Of a DNA stretch of 13,137 nucleotides, positions 1 to 8,023 are shown one piece after another. The stretch lies in assembly GCA_023427865.1 (NCBI GenBank), contig JAEYZV010000293.1, positions 1 through 13,137 on the forward strand. The letters are read 5' to 3'. The position numbers and the translations under genes are program-made. The DNA comes from Acidobacteriota bacterium (lineage in GTDB: Bacteria; Acidobacteriota; Vicinamibacteria; Vicinamibacterales; Vicinamibacteraceae). The notes under the pieces were generated by a model. It had not been told where the DNA came from. It saw nothing but the letters and a program-made list of their open reading frames with translations, and made no database searches. Each line of letters begins with the position of its first letter. Within the stretch, counting starts at the first letter, position 1.

Positions 1-1179
1 GCCGACGCCAGCGACCGCGCCAAGCAGTTCGGCGAGCGGGCGGCAGCCGCCGCCCGTGACATCGTGCGCCTGCAGGGCGAGGCGATCGCCGCCGAGCGCG
101 CGGAGGCCGGCCGGGCGTATCGCTTCACCGTGACGCTGCTGCTCGTGCTGTTCGTCCTGGCGCTGGCGGCTGCTGCCTGGGTGCTCGTGAGCGTCCGCGG
201 CGTGAACCGCTCACTCGAAGGCCTGACGGCGAAGCTTGGCGACGGCGCCGCGCGCGTGCTCGGCGCGGCCGCGTCGGTGGCCCACTCGTCGCAGTCGCTG
301 TCGAGCGGCGCAGCGGAGCAGGCGGCCTCGCTCGAGGAGACGTCCGCCTCGATGGAGGAGATGTCCTCCATGACGCGCAACAACGCCGAGAACTCGCAGC
401 AGGCTGCGCAGTTGATGGCCGACGTGGACGTGAAGGTGTCGGCGTCGGACGCGTCGCTGCAGGCCATGGTCGAATCGATGACCAGGATCCGCGAGTCGAG
501 CGCCCGCGTCTCGCGCATCATCCGCACCATCGACGAGATTGCCTTCCAGACGAACATCCTCGCGCTGAATGCAGCCGTCGAGGCCGCGCGCGCCGGCGAG
601 GCCGGCATGGGCTTCGCGGTGGTCGCCGAGGAGGTCCGCAGCCTGGCGCAGCGCTCGGCGCAGGCCGCCAAGGACACCGAGGCGCTCATCGAGGAGTCGG
701 TCGTGATCTCCAAGGAGGGCAGCGCCAAGGTGGAGCACGTCGCCGCGTCGATCGCCGAGATCACCGACAGCGTCAGCCGGGTGAAGCGTCTCGTCGAAGA
801 AGTCAGCGTCGCGAGCCGCCAGCAGAGCCAGGGGATCGACCAGGTGAGCCAGGCCATCGCGCAGATGGAGAAAGTCACGCAGTCGACGGCGGCAACCGCC
901 GAAGAGAGCGCGGCGGCCAGCGAGGAGCTGCACGGTCAGGCCGGCAACACGCTGGCGATCGTCGCCGAGTTGCAGCAGCTCGTCGGCGGGCGCAGCCTCG
1001 AGGCTTCGAGCCGGCCCGCTCCGGCACCGAGAGCGCCCCGAGCGTCCACGACCGCCGTGGCCGCGAGCGCGCGCGTGACGCCGATGCCGGTCGGCACCAG
1101 GAAGGCGGCGGCGCCGGCCGCCGAGAGCGCAGAGGAGTTCATCCCCTTTGGCGACACCGGCACGTTCGGCAGGTTCTGA
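1..1179 (+). CDS. methyl-accepting chemotaxis protein 1 (5' end outside window)
   Basis: Receptor that signals to CheA/CheW. The reading frame is open from base 1, so the gene begins upstream; the GTG at 64 lies inside it and is not a credible start. Only the end of the sensory region is visible. Then come a hydrophobic helix (about 121-195, rich in L, V and A), the first methylation helix with QAASLEETSASMEEM, the conserved hairpin tip (IAFQTNILALNAAVEAARAG), the return helix, a Pro/Ala-rich linker and the tail TFGRF. Only about 40 residues separate the membrane helix from the methylation helix, too few for HAMP plus the usual connector. Helix lengths on both sides of the tip match E. coli Tsr as I recall it (36H class). 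The signalling domain is very like that of the second receptor at 5032-6654, suggesting duplication. cheA follows after 21 bases. The ligand is unknown. Confidence 0.95.
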   Translation, partial: ADASDRAKQFGERAAAAARDIVRLQGEAIAAERAEAGRAYRFTVTLLLVLFVLALAAAAWVLVSVRGVNRSLEGLTAKLGDGAARVLGAAASVAHSSQSLSSGAAEQAASLEETSASMEEMSSMTRNNAENSQQAAQLMADVDVKVSASDASLQAMVESMTRIRESSARVSRIIRTIDEIAFQTNILALNAAVEAARAGEAGMGFAVVAEEVRSLAQRSAQAAKDTEALIEESVVISKEGSAKVEHVAASIAEITDSVSRVKRLVEEVSVASRQQSQGIDQVSQAIAQMEKVTQSTAATAEESAAASEELHGQAGNTLAIVAELQQLVGGRSLEASSRPAPAPRAPRASTTAVAASARVTPMPVGTRKAAAPAAESAEEFIPFGDTGTFGRF

Positions 1180-1200
1180 GTTCGTTGAAAGTACGCGTCC

Positions 1201-3261
1201 ATGGTCGACCCCCGTCAGCGGTTCGAGGATCTCCTCGCGCGCGTGGCCTGTGAGGCCGTGCTCGCCTCGTCAGAGGGCATCCCGGCCAGCATCACGTCCC
1301 TCCTGAACGAACTTCAGGCGCAGATTCAGCAAAGCGAGTGGCCGGCCCGTCCGGCCCTCGCCGAGGCCGTCGCCGAGGCCCTGGCCTGTTCAGAGCGTCA
1401 GACGCTGTCGACGGCCATCGATCGTCTCTCGATGCTGTGGGCGGCCTCCGCGCAGCCGGCAGGCTCCACCGATCACGATCCGGGCTCCGCCGCGGCCGAC
1501 GACGACGAAGAACTCGTGATGCTCCGTTCTGATGCGGAACTTGCGAGCATGTTCCTCGCCGAGTCGCTCGATCATCTCAGCTCGATTGAAGCGGTCGCCC
1601 TGCAGCTCGAGAGCGCGCCGGGTGACCGGCACCTGATGAACGAGCTGTTCCGGCCCTTCCACACGGTCAAGGGCAATGCCGGGGCGCTCGGCGTCACCTC
1701 GGTGCAGGAACTGGCTCACGTCGTCGAGAACCTGCTCGACCTGGCGCGAGCGGGCAAACACCAGCTCGGCCCGACTGGCATCGAGCTCGTGCTGCAGTCG
1801 GTCGACCTGTTGTCGGCGATGCTGCGCGATCTCGGCGATCGGCTCGCCGGCGCGTCCCTGCGGTCGCGCCGCGCCGAGCGCGACGCGATGATCGCGGACC
1901 TCGAGCGGCTCATCGCCGATGGCGAACCTGCGTCGTCGGTGGCGCCAGCCGGCGCCGACGAAATGACGATCGCGGTCGAGCGTGCCAGCGGTGACGTGCG
2001 ACCGTCGGCGGCCGAGCGCCGTACCGACGACGCCGCAGGCGACCGCGGCGCGATGCCGCGCACGCGGGCCGATGACCGGCCGGGGCAGCTTGCGGTCAAG
2101 GTCGACACGCGGAAGCTCGACAACCTCGTGGACATGGTCGGCGAGCTCGTGATCGTGCAGTCGATCATCAACGAGGACCCGGCACTCCAGGGCCTCCTCG
2201 ACGATCGACTGGGGCGCAATCTCGCGCAGCTGCGCCGCATCACCAGCGACCTGCAGCGTACGGCGATGTCCATGCGCCTGGTGCCGATCCGGCAGACGTT
2301 CCAGAAGATGGCGCGGCTGGTCCGCGACCTCAGTAAGAAGTCCGGCAAGCTCGTGGACCTCGTGCTCAGCGGCGAGGAGACCGAGCTCGATCGCCGCGTC
2401 GTCGAGGACATCAACGACCCCCTGATGCACATGATCCGCAACAGCGTGGATCACGGCATCGAGGCGCCGGAGGTGCGTGCCGCGAGCGGAAAGCGGCCGA
2501 CCGGCCGTCTGTCGCTGAGCGCCTTCCACCAGGGCGGTCACGTCATCATCGAAATCACCGACGACGGCGGCGGGCTGAACACCGAGCGCATTCTCGCCAA
2601 GGCCGTGGCGCAGGGCCTCGTCCACCGCGACGCCGCGCTGACGCCGCCCGAAATCCACGCACTGATCTTCAAGCCGGGTTTCTCGACGGCCGAGAAGGTC
2701 ACCGAGATCTCCGGCCGCGGCGTCGGCATGGACGTGGTGCGCCGCAACATCGAGGCGCTCCGCGGCCGCATCGACATCGACAGCACGCCGGGCACCGGCA
2801 CCACGTTCACGATCCGCCTGCCGCTCACGCTCGCCATCGTCGACGGCCTGCTGCTGCGCGTCGGCACGCACCGGTTCGTGTTGCCGACCTTCGCGGTCTG
2901 CGAATCGCTGCGCCCCACGCCCGACCACGTTCACGACGTGCAGGGCCGGCCGCGCATGGTACGCGTGCGCGACACGCTGCTCCCGCTCGTCCGACTTGCC
3001 GATCTGTTCTCCATCACGGGCGCCGAGCCCGACGCCGCTGCCGCCACGGTCGTGGTCATCGAGGACGACGGCAGGCGCGTGGCCCTGCAGGTGGATCAAC
3101 TGCTCGGCAAGCAGGAAGTCGTGATCAAGTCACTCGGCGCCGCACTCGGCGAAATCCCCGGCGTTGCCGGCGGCGCCATTCTCGGCGATGGTCGCGTGGG
3201 TCTCATCCTCGATGCGCACGGCCTGCTGGAGTTGAACCTGGGGACATCGGCGGCCGCATGA
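1201..3261 (+). CDS. cheA: chemotaxis histidine kinase CheA
   Basis: Cytoplasmic kinase that autophosphorylates under receptor control and passes phosphate to CheY and CheB. At 686 residues it shows, in order: an unrecognised N-terminal helical stretch (1-100); a P1/HPt domain (about 107-235) with phospho-acceptor His154 in RPFHTVKGNAGALG; a short Ala/Asp/Arg-rich linker (236-293); the P3 dimerisation domain (294-355); the P4 ATPase with N box HMIRNSVDHG (410-419), G1 DDGGGL (454-459), F box around FKPGFS (490-495) and G2 GRGVGMDVV (505-513), plus GTGTTF (531-536); and a CheW-like P5 domain (about 545-680). The 58-residue P1-P3 gap has no space for a normal P2 response-regulator docking domain. 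ATG 1201 is the only start that fits the 21-base gap after mcp1; its Shine-Dalgarno (GAAAG) is weak. Confidence 0.97.
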   Translation: MVDPRQRFEDLLARVACEAVLASSEGIPASITSLLNELQAQIQQSEWPARPALAEAVAEALACSERQTLSTAIDRLSMLWAASAQPAGSTDHDPGSAAADDDEELVMLRSDAELASMFLAESLDHLSSIEAVALQLESAPGDRHLMNELFRPFHTVKGNAGALGVTSVQELAHVVENLLDLARAGKHQLGPTGIELVLQSVDLLSAMLRDLGDRLAGASLRSRRAERDAMIADLERLIADGEPASSVAPAGADEMTIAVERASGDVRPSAAERRTDDAAGDRGAMPRTRADDRPGQLAVKVDTRKLDNLVDMVGELVIVQSIINEDPALQGLLDDRLGRNLAQLRRITSDLQRTAMSMRLVPIRQTFQKMARLVRDLSKKSGKLVDLVLSGEETELDRRVVEDINDPLMHMIRNSVDHGIEAPEVRAASGKRPTGRLSLSAFHQGGHVIIEITDDGGGLNTERILAKAVAQGLVHRDAALTPPEIHALIFKPGFSTAEKVTEISGRGVGMDVVRRNIEALRGRIDIDSTPGTGTTFTIRLPLTLAIVDGLLLRVGTHRFVLPTFAVCESLRPTPDHVHDVQGRPRMVRVRDTLLPLVRLADLFSITGAEPDAAAATVVVIEDDGRRVALQVDQLLGKQEVVIKSLGAALGEIPGVAGGAILGDGRVGLILDAHGLLELNLGTSAAA

Positions 3262-3286
3262 GGCCGCGGGAAGACGAAAGACAACG

Positions 3287-3796
3287 ATGAGCCAAGTCGA
3301 CGTACATGCCAGTGCCGCCTCCGGACTGCAGTCGCTCGCCGGCAAGTACCTGACCTTCGCACTCGGGCGCGAGGAGTACGGACTGCCGGTGCTGAAGGTG
3401 CGCGAGATCATCAAGATGATGGACATCACGGCCGTGCCGCAGGTGCCCGCCGCCATCAAGGGCGTGATCAACCTTCGGGGCAAGGTGATCCCGGTCGTCG
3501 ATCTGCGCCTGAAGTTCGGCCTGCCGGCGCAGGAGAGCTCCGACCGCAGTTCGATCATCGTCGTGGAGGTGCTCGTCGGCGGCGATCGGGTGATGACCGG
3601 CGTCATCGTCGATGCCGTGTCGGATGTGCTCAACATCTCGACCGAGGAGATCCAGGAGCCGCCGCAATTCGGCACGCGCGTGTCGACGTCCTTCATGAAG
3701 GGCATGGCGAAGGTGAAGGGCACGGTCAAGATCCTCCTGGACCTCGACGTGCTGTTCTCCGACGACGCAGAGGCGATTCTCGAGAGCGCGGCGTGA
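3287..3796 (+). CDS. cheW: chemotaxis coupling protein CheW
   Basis: Adaptor linking receptor tips to CheA P5 in the signalling array. A single CheW domain fills residues 18-160 of 169, with the conserved GVINLRGKVIPVVDLR segment (59-74). Arg64 sits where E. coli CheW has the receptor- and kinase-contacting arginine of NLRG. The ATG at 3287 follows a GGAAG/GAAAG stretch and lies 25 bases after the cheA stop. The stop codon overlaps the next ATG by one base (TGATG), so translation of the following porin gene is probably coupled to cheW. Confidence 0.96.
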   Translation: MSQVDVHASAASGLQSLAGKYLTFALGREEYGLPVLKVREIIKMMDITAVPQVPAAIKGVINLRGKVIPVVDLRLKFGLPAQESSDRSSIIVVEVLVGGDRVMTGVIVDAVSDVLNISTEEIQEPPQFGTRVSTSFMKGMAKVKGTVKILLDLDVLFSDDAEAILESAA

Positions 3797-4995
3797 TGGT
3801 GGCGCGGCGTCTACACCACGGACGAGTGTGGTGGCGGCGCGCCGCGGGCGTCCTGATCCTCGCGGTGTGTGCTGGCACCGCCGGCGTGCACGCGCAGGAT
3901 CGCGACGAAGCCGCCGCGGCCGAACCTCGTGCCGCGTCCGCTGCGGTATCCGGCACGTACGACGACGGTTTCCTGCTCACACCGGCAACCGACAGGTTCT
4001 CGGTGAAGCTGAACGGGTTCGTGCAAGCCCGCTTCACGGCCGTCACGCCCGAGAGCGGCGATCGCCACGACACCTTCGACCTCGCGCTCGGCCGCGTCGC
4101 CGTGTCGGGCTCGGCATTCGGGCCGCAGGTGTCGTACCTGTTCCAGGTCGAGACCACGACGTTCGGCAACTCCAACGGCGTCTCGCTGCTCGACGGCTGG
4201 GTGCAGTACACCGCGTCGCCCCGCTTCATGGTGCGCGCCGGCCGCATCCTGCTGCCGTACTCGCGGCAGTTCTACACCCATCCCGGCATGCTGCTGTTCG
4301 CCGACTTGTCGGCCACCGACTACGCGTTCAACCTGCCGCGGTCGGTCGGTGTGCACGTCGGCGGCAAGGCGCGTCGCGTGAGCTACGACCTGGCGGTGGC
4401 CAACAGCGTCCGAGCGCTCGACGCGTCGGGGCAGCAGAACCGCGGCGAGGCGCTCGCGCTCGTCGGCCGCGTGGAGGTCGACCTGCTGCGAAGCTATGGA
4501 TATCTCGAGAGCGCACCCGCCGGCGATGCAGCCCCGCAGCTCTCGGTTGGTGCGGCGGCAGCCTACAACCCGGTGGCATCGTCCTCCGTGGTGCAGCACG
4601 CCCGCGCCGGCGACGACACGACGGGGGTGACGCTCGACGCCGGCTGGCGCTGGCAGCGGCTCAGCGCCCAGGGCGCATTCCACCTTCGCCGCACCCAGCC
4701 GCAGGCCGACGCGCTGCCCACGCGTGACGACCGGGGTGGGTACGTCCAGGCGGGACTCTTCGTGGTGCCGCAGACGTGGGAACTCGCTGGCCGCGTCTCG
4801 ACCGTGCGTATCGGTGAGGAGGCGACCGATCTCGCAGGCGATGATGTCCTCGAGTACTCGGGCGGCGTCAACCGCTACCTGCACGGTCATCATGTGAAAG
4901 TCCAGGCCGATTACAGCTACATCCGGCGTGAGCCCGGCGTGGGTCGCCCGTCAGGCGACCACCGAGCACGTGCGCAATTTCAGCTCCTCTTCTGA
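3796..4995 (+). CDS. outer-membrane beta-barrel porin, OprO/OprP-like
   Basis: Predicted outer-membrane channel of 399 residues. The N-terminus is a signal peptide: Arg-rich residues 4-15, a hydrophobic core (about 16-31) and a cleavage site after VHA (33) before QD. LAVC at 22-25 is a poor lipobox because Val precedes Cys. The mature part opens with an FSVKLNGFVQARF strand and continues with alternating short amphipathic strands, as in the phosphate-selective porin O/P group, and ends in QFQLLF, the C-terminal aromatic signal for barrel insertion. I chose ATG 3796, overlapping the cheW stop by one base; GTG 3793 would add one residue. Substrate cannot be read from sequence, and the phosphate label belongs to the family only. 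Its place between cheW and a receptor gene suggests nutrient entry or sensing tied to this pathway, which is inference. Confidence 0.85.
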   Translation: MVARRLHHGRVWWRRAAGVLILAVCAGTAGVHAQDRDEAAAAEPRAASAAVSGTYDDGFLLTPATDRFSVKLNGFVQARFTAVTPESGDRHDTFDLALGRVAVSGSAFGPQVSYLFQVETTTFGNSNGVSLLDGWVQYTASPRFMVRAGRILLPYSRQFYTHPGMLLFADLSATDYAFNLPRSVGVHVGGKARRVSYDLAVANSVRALDASGQQNRGEALALVGRVEVDLLRSYGYLESAPAGDAAPQLSVGAAAAYNPVASSSVVQHARAGDDTTGVTLDAGWRWQRLSAQGAFHLRRTQPQADALPTRDDRGGYVQAGLFVVPQTWELAGRVSTVRIGEEATDLAGDDVLEYSGGVNRYLHGHHVKVQADYSYIRREPGVGRPSGDHRARAQFQLLF

Positions 4996-5031
4996 GGCGC
5001 TGCCCCCGTTCTTCATCTACACAGCAAGTCC

Positions 5032-6654
5032 ATGTCCATACGCAAGATGTTCGTCACGGTCTACACCGTCGGCTCGATCGCCATTGTCGGGTTGATGGTC
5101 ATGACTGGCCTCATGATCTGGAACCAATTGGCCCTCAAGCGCAGCCAGGAAGTGCGCTTCGAGTCGTACCTGCTCGCGGACGAACTGCGCCAGAGCTCGG
5201 ACGATCTCACCAATCTCGCCCGCACGTACGTGGTCACCGGCGATGCGCGCTACGAGCAGCAGTACTGGCACGTGCTCGCCGTGCGTAACGGCGAGAAGCC
5301 TCGCCCGGATGGCCGCAAAGTGGCGCTCCAGACCCTGATGAAGGACCTCGGGTTCTCCGAGCAGGAGTTCGCGAAGCTGCGCGAGTCGGAGGCCAGCTCG
5401 AACTCGCTCGTGAGGACCGAGACGGTCGCCATGAATGCCGTCAAGGGCCGGTTCGACGATGGGGCAGGGCAGTTCACGCGGACGGGTGAGCCGGACTTCG
5501 AGCTCGCGCGGCGCGTCATGTTCGACGGGAAGTACCACGACGACAAGGCGATCATCATGCGCCCGATCGACGAGTTCGCTCGCCTCCTCGACGAGCGCAC
5601 GCGAGCCGACGTGGAGCGCCTGGAGACCCGCGGCCGCGTGTACCTGGGCATCATCGCGCTGCTCGTGCTGTGTGCGGCTGGTGTGTCGGTGGTGATGGTG
5701 CGCGCGCTCAACCGCGTGCTCGGCCAGGCGGTGCGCGCGCTGGTGGACGGCAACGAGAGGCTGCTCGCCTCGTCCGAGCACGTGTCGAGTTCCGCCCAGG
5801 CGCTCTCGCAGGGCGCCACCGAGCAGGCGGCATCACTCGAGGAGACCTCCGCGTCGATGGAGGAGATGGCGTCGATGACCCGCAAGAACGCGGAGAACTC
5901 GCGCGCGGCCGCAGGGCTGATGTCGCAGGTCGACGCGCGGGTCCACGCATCCACCGAGGCACTCGACGCGATGGTCACCTCGATGTCGGCGATTCGCGAG
6001 TCGAGCGACAAGGTCGCGAAGATCATCAAGACGATCGACGAGATCGCCTTCCAGACGAACATCCTTGCGCTCAACGCCGCGGTCGAGGCGGCGCGGGCCG
6101 GCGACGCGGGGATGGGCTTTGCCGTCGTCGCCGGCGAAGTGCGCAACCTGGCGCAGCGGTCGTCGCAGGCGGCGCGCGACACCGCCGTGCTCATCGAGGA
6201 CGCGATCGCCAAGTCGCAGGACGGGACCGAGCGCGTACAGGTGGTGGCGACGTCGGTCAGCGAAATCACCGCCAGCGTGCTGCAGGTGCGTGGGCTCGTG
6301 GAGGAAGTGAGCCTGGCGAGCGAGCAGCAATCGCAGGGCATCGACCAGGTCTCGCAGGCGGTGGCGCAGATGGAGAAGGTGACGCAGACCACCGCGGCCA
6401 CCGCCGAGGAGAGCGCCGCGTCGGCCGAGGAACTGCAATCGCAGGCGGCCTCGGCGGCCGACGTGGTGTCGCGCCTGCAGGCGCGGGTGGGTGGGGCCGT
6501 GGCCGACGGTCGGCCGCGGGTACAGTCCGTGCGGTCCGCGCCGGCGCGTCCCGTGCACCGGCCTGCACCCGTCCCCGCGCCAGCCATGGTCGTCGTGCCT
6601 CGTGCACCGCAGGCCGAGGAGCACCGGTCGACCGGCACGTACGGTTCCTTCTAG
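5032..6654 (+). CDS. methyl-accepting chemotaxis protein 2
   Basis: Complete 540-residue inner-membrane receptor. TM1 is about 8-30, a periplasmic helical sensor about 31-201, and TM2 about 202-224. The sensor carries LRQSSDDLTNLARTYVVTGD (52-71) and later RNGEKPRP, a pattern I associate with sensors of many MCPs and GGDEF proteins whose ligand is unknown. From TM2 the chain enters the methylation helix within about 40 residues (QAASLEETSASMEEM at 265-279), so HAMP seems absent. The hairpin tip is IAFQTNILALNAAVEAARAG (338-357), with tip-to-methylation spacing equal to E. coli Tsr from memory. A Pro/Ala/Arg-rich linker (about 488-530) leads to the tail TYGSF, which fits the pentapeptide bound by CheR. 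ATG 5032 lies 36 bases after the porin stop without a clear Shine-Dalgarno; no terminator is seen in that gap. Confidence 0.96.
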   Translation: MSIRKMFVTVYTVGSIAIVGLMVMTGLMIWNQLALKRSQEVRFESYLLADELRQSSDDLTNLARTYVVTGDARYEQQYWHVLAVRNGEKPRPDGRKVALQTLMKDLGFSEQEFAKLRESEASSNSLVRTETVAMNAVKGRFDDGAGQFTRTGEPDFELARRVMFDGKYHDDKAIIMRPIDEFARLLDERTRADVERLETRGRVYLGIIALLVLCAAGVSVVMVRALNRVLGQAVRALVDGNERLLASSEHVSSSAQALSQGATEQAASLEETSASMEEMASMTRKNAENSRAAAGLMSQVDARVHASTEALDAMVTSMSAIRESSDKVAKIIKTIDEIAFQTNILALNAAVEAARAGDAGMGFAVVAGEVRNLAQRSSQAARDTAVLIEDAIAKSQDGTERVQVVATSVSEITASVLQVRGLVEEVSLASEQQSQGIDQVSQAVAQMEKVTQTTAATAEESAASAEELQSQAASAADVVSRLQARVGGAVADGRPRVQSVRSAPARPVHRPAPVPAPAMVVVPRAPQAEEHRSTGTYGSF

Positions 6655-6664
6655 CGAGGCACGT

Positions 6665-7504
6665 GTGTTGAACGCCCCGCCACCGACGCCACCTCTGCAC
6701 GATCGCGAACTGCGGGCGATCGCGCAGCTCGTGTACCAGAAGAGCGGCATCACGCTGTCGCCGGCCAAGCACGCGCTGGTCTCGGCCCGCCTGCAGAAGC
6801 GGCTGCGCCACGGTGGCTTCCGGTCGTTCGGTGCCTATCTGGACCACGTCGCAGGCGACCCGAGCGGCCAGGAACTGACGGAATTGCTCGATGCGATCGC
6901 GACGAACCACACGAGCTTCTTCCGCGAGCCGCAGCACTTCGAGTTCCTGCGCAGCCGCGTGCTGCCGCCGCTGGCCGCGCGCGGGCGCGCGCCGTCGGTG
7001 TGGAGTGCGGCGTGCTCGACCGGTGACGAGCCCTTCACGATCGCGATGACCCTGCGCGACCAGCTCGCCGAACCGCTGGTGGCGCAGGCACGCATCCTCG
7101 CGTCGGACCTGTCCACCAAGGCCCTGCGCACGGCCGGGGCCGGCGTGTACCGCCTCGAGCATCTCGCCGGCGTACCCCGCGAGGTACTGCGCGCGCACTT
7201 CGAGCGGGGCATGGGCGCACAGGAGGGGCTCGCCCGCGTGGCACCCGCCGTACGCCGGCTCGTGGAGTTCCGGAGACTGAACCTGCTGGAGATCACGTCG
7301 CTCGGCGAATCGTTCGACGTGGTGTTCTGCCGCAACGTCATGATCTACTTCGACAGGCTGGTGCAGCAGCGGGTGGTGTCGACGCTCGAGCGTCACATCG
7401 CTCCTGGCGGCTACCTGTTCATCTCGCATGCGGAGAGCCTGAACGGCATCACGCACGGCCTGCGATGGGTGGCTCCGGCCATCTATCAGCGGACGGCCGC
7501 ATGA
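6665..7504 (+). CDS. cheR: chemotaxis protein methyltransferase CheR
   Basis: Transfers methyl groups from S-adenosylmethionine to receptor glutamates. At 279 residues it is near the E. coli length. The N-terminal helical domain (about 12-80) leads to TNHTSFFREPQHF (80-92), whose Arg87 aligns with the receptor-contacting arginine. The SAM site is SAACSTGDEP (114-123), and FCRNVMIYF marks the end of the Rossmann core. The beta-subdomain loop R181-G-M-G-A-Q-E-G-L-A-R191 matches RGTGPHEGLVR of E. coli CheR, the loop that binds receptor tail pentapeptides. GTG 6665 is chosen because GAGG (6656-6659) lies 5 bases upstream; TTG 6668 is an alternative. The frame stays open upstream to 6491, but that part overlaps mcp2 and is a shadow. 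The stop overlaps the cheD start by 4 bases (ATGA). Confidence 0.96.
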   Translation: MLNAPPPTPPLHDRELRAIAQLVYQKSGITLSPAKHALVSARLQKRLRHGGFRSFGAYLDHVAGDPSGQELTELLDAIATNHTSFFREPQHFEFLRSRVLPPLAARGRAPSVWSAACSTGDEPFTIAMTLRDQLAEPLVAQARILASDLSTKALRTAGAGVYRLEHLAGVPREVLRAHFERGMGAQEGLARVAPAVRRLVEFRRLNLLEITSLGESFDVVFCRNVMIYFDRLVQQRVVSTLERHIAPGGYLFISHAESLNGITHGLRWVAPAIYQRTAA

Positions 7505-8013
7505 GGGCTCCGCTCCTGCAGCAGGCCTCGGCACGTCTCGTGGTCGGGATCGGCGAACTCGCGGTGGGCGACTGCGACGGCACCATCGTCACGCATGCAC
7601 TCGGGAGCTGCATCGCGGTGTGCATCTGGGATCCGGAGACCCGCATCGGCGGCATGCTGCATTTCCTGCTGCCCGAGTCGCGGATCAACCCCGCTCGTGC
7701 CGCGCGGCAGCCCGCCGCGTTCGCCGACACCGGCATCCCGCTCCTGTTCCAGACGGCCTACGCCCGCGGACTGCTCAAGAGCCGTGCGGTCGTGTCACTT
7801 GTCGGGGGCGCCGAGATCAGCAGGGAAGCGCAGGAGGGTCTGCTCAACGTCGGGCGGCGGAACACGCTCGCGGCGCGGAACTTGCTCTGGCGCAACGGCG
7901 TGCTGATCCGCAAGGAGGACGTGGGCGGCAACCGCGCGCGGACGGTGTCCCTGTCGCTTGGCGATGGTCGCGTCGTGGTGTCCGCCGCAGGGGAGTCGGG
8001 ACGTGAACTGTAG
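7501..8013 (+). CDS. cheD: chemoreceptor glutamine deamidase CheD
   Basis: Converts specific receptor glutamines to methylatable glutamates. 170 residues. The Cys-His-Thr catalytic set is visible: Thr31 and Cys37 in THALGSC, and His54 in GGMLHFLLP. The Thr-to-Cys (6) and Cys-to-His (17) spacings equal those of Thermotoga CheD (Thr21, Cys27, His44) as I recall them. ATG 7501 is preferred over the in-frame ATG at 7465: it forms a 4-base overlap with the cheR stop and places the fold at the usual distance from the N-terminus. No cheC is visible; the nearby CheC/CheX-family gene is the CheX-like one at 8427. Confidence 0.95.
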   Translation: MRAPLLQQASARLVVGIGELAVGDCDGTIVTHALGSCIAVCIWDPETRIGGMLHFLLPESRINPARAARQPAAFADTGIPLLFQTAYARGLLKSRAVVSLVGGAEISREAQEGLLNVGRRNTLAARNLLWRNGVLIRKEDVGGNRARTVSLSLGDGRVVVSAAGESGREL

Positions 8014-8023
8014 GAGAGCGGAC

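Noticed and set aside
64..66. GTG as the start of the first receptor
   Set aside because: The frame is open and plausible to base 1, and the sensory region and first membrane helix of a receptor are missing downstream, so the real start is outside the window.
1390..3099. 569-codon open frame on the minus strand opposite cheA
   Set aside because: Composition is His/Arg/Asp-rich with no domain pattern; it is the usual antisense shadow of a high-GC gene, and cheA on the other strand is certain.
3250..3267. GCGGCC/GGCCGC hairpin over the cheA stop codon
   Set aside because: A 6-base stem with no T-run, between tightly linked operon genes; expected by chance at this GC content and unlikely to terminate.
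3859..3870. Lipobox (LAVC) suggesting the porin is a lipoprotein
   Set aside because: Val before Cys is not accepted in the lipobox, a standard cleavage site follows at VHA, and the rest is a beta-barrel ending in Phe.
5250..6638. 462-codon open frame on the minus strand opposite mcp2
   Set aside because: Ser/Thr/Arg-rich low-complexity sequence complementary to receptor coiled coil; no motif or ribosome site.
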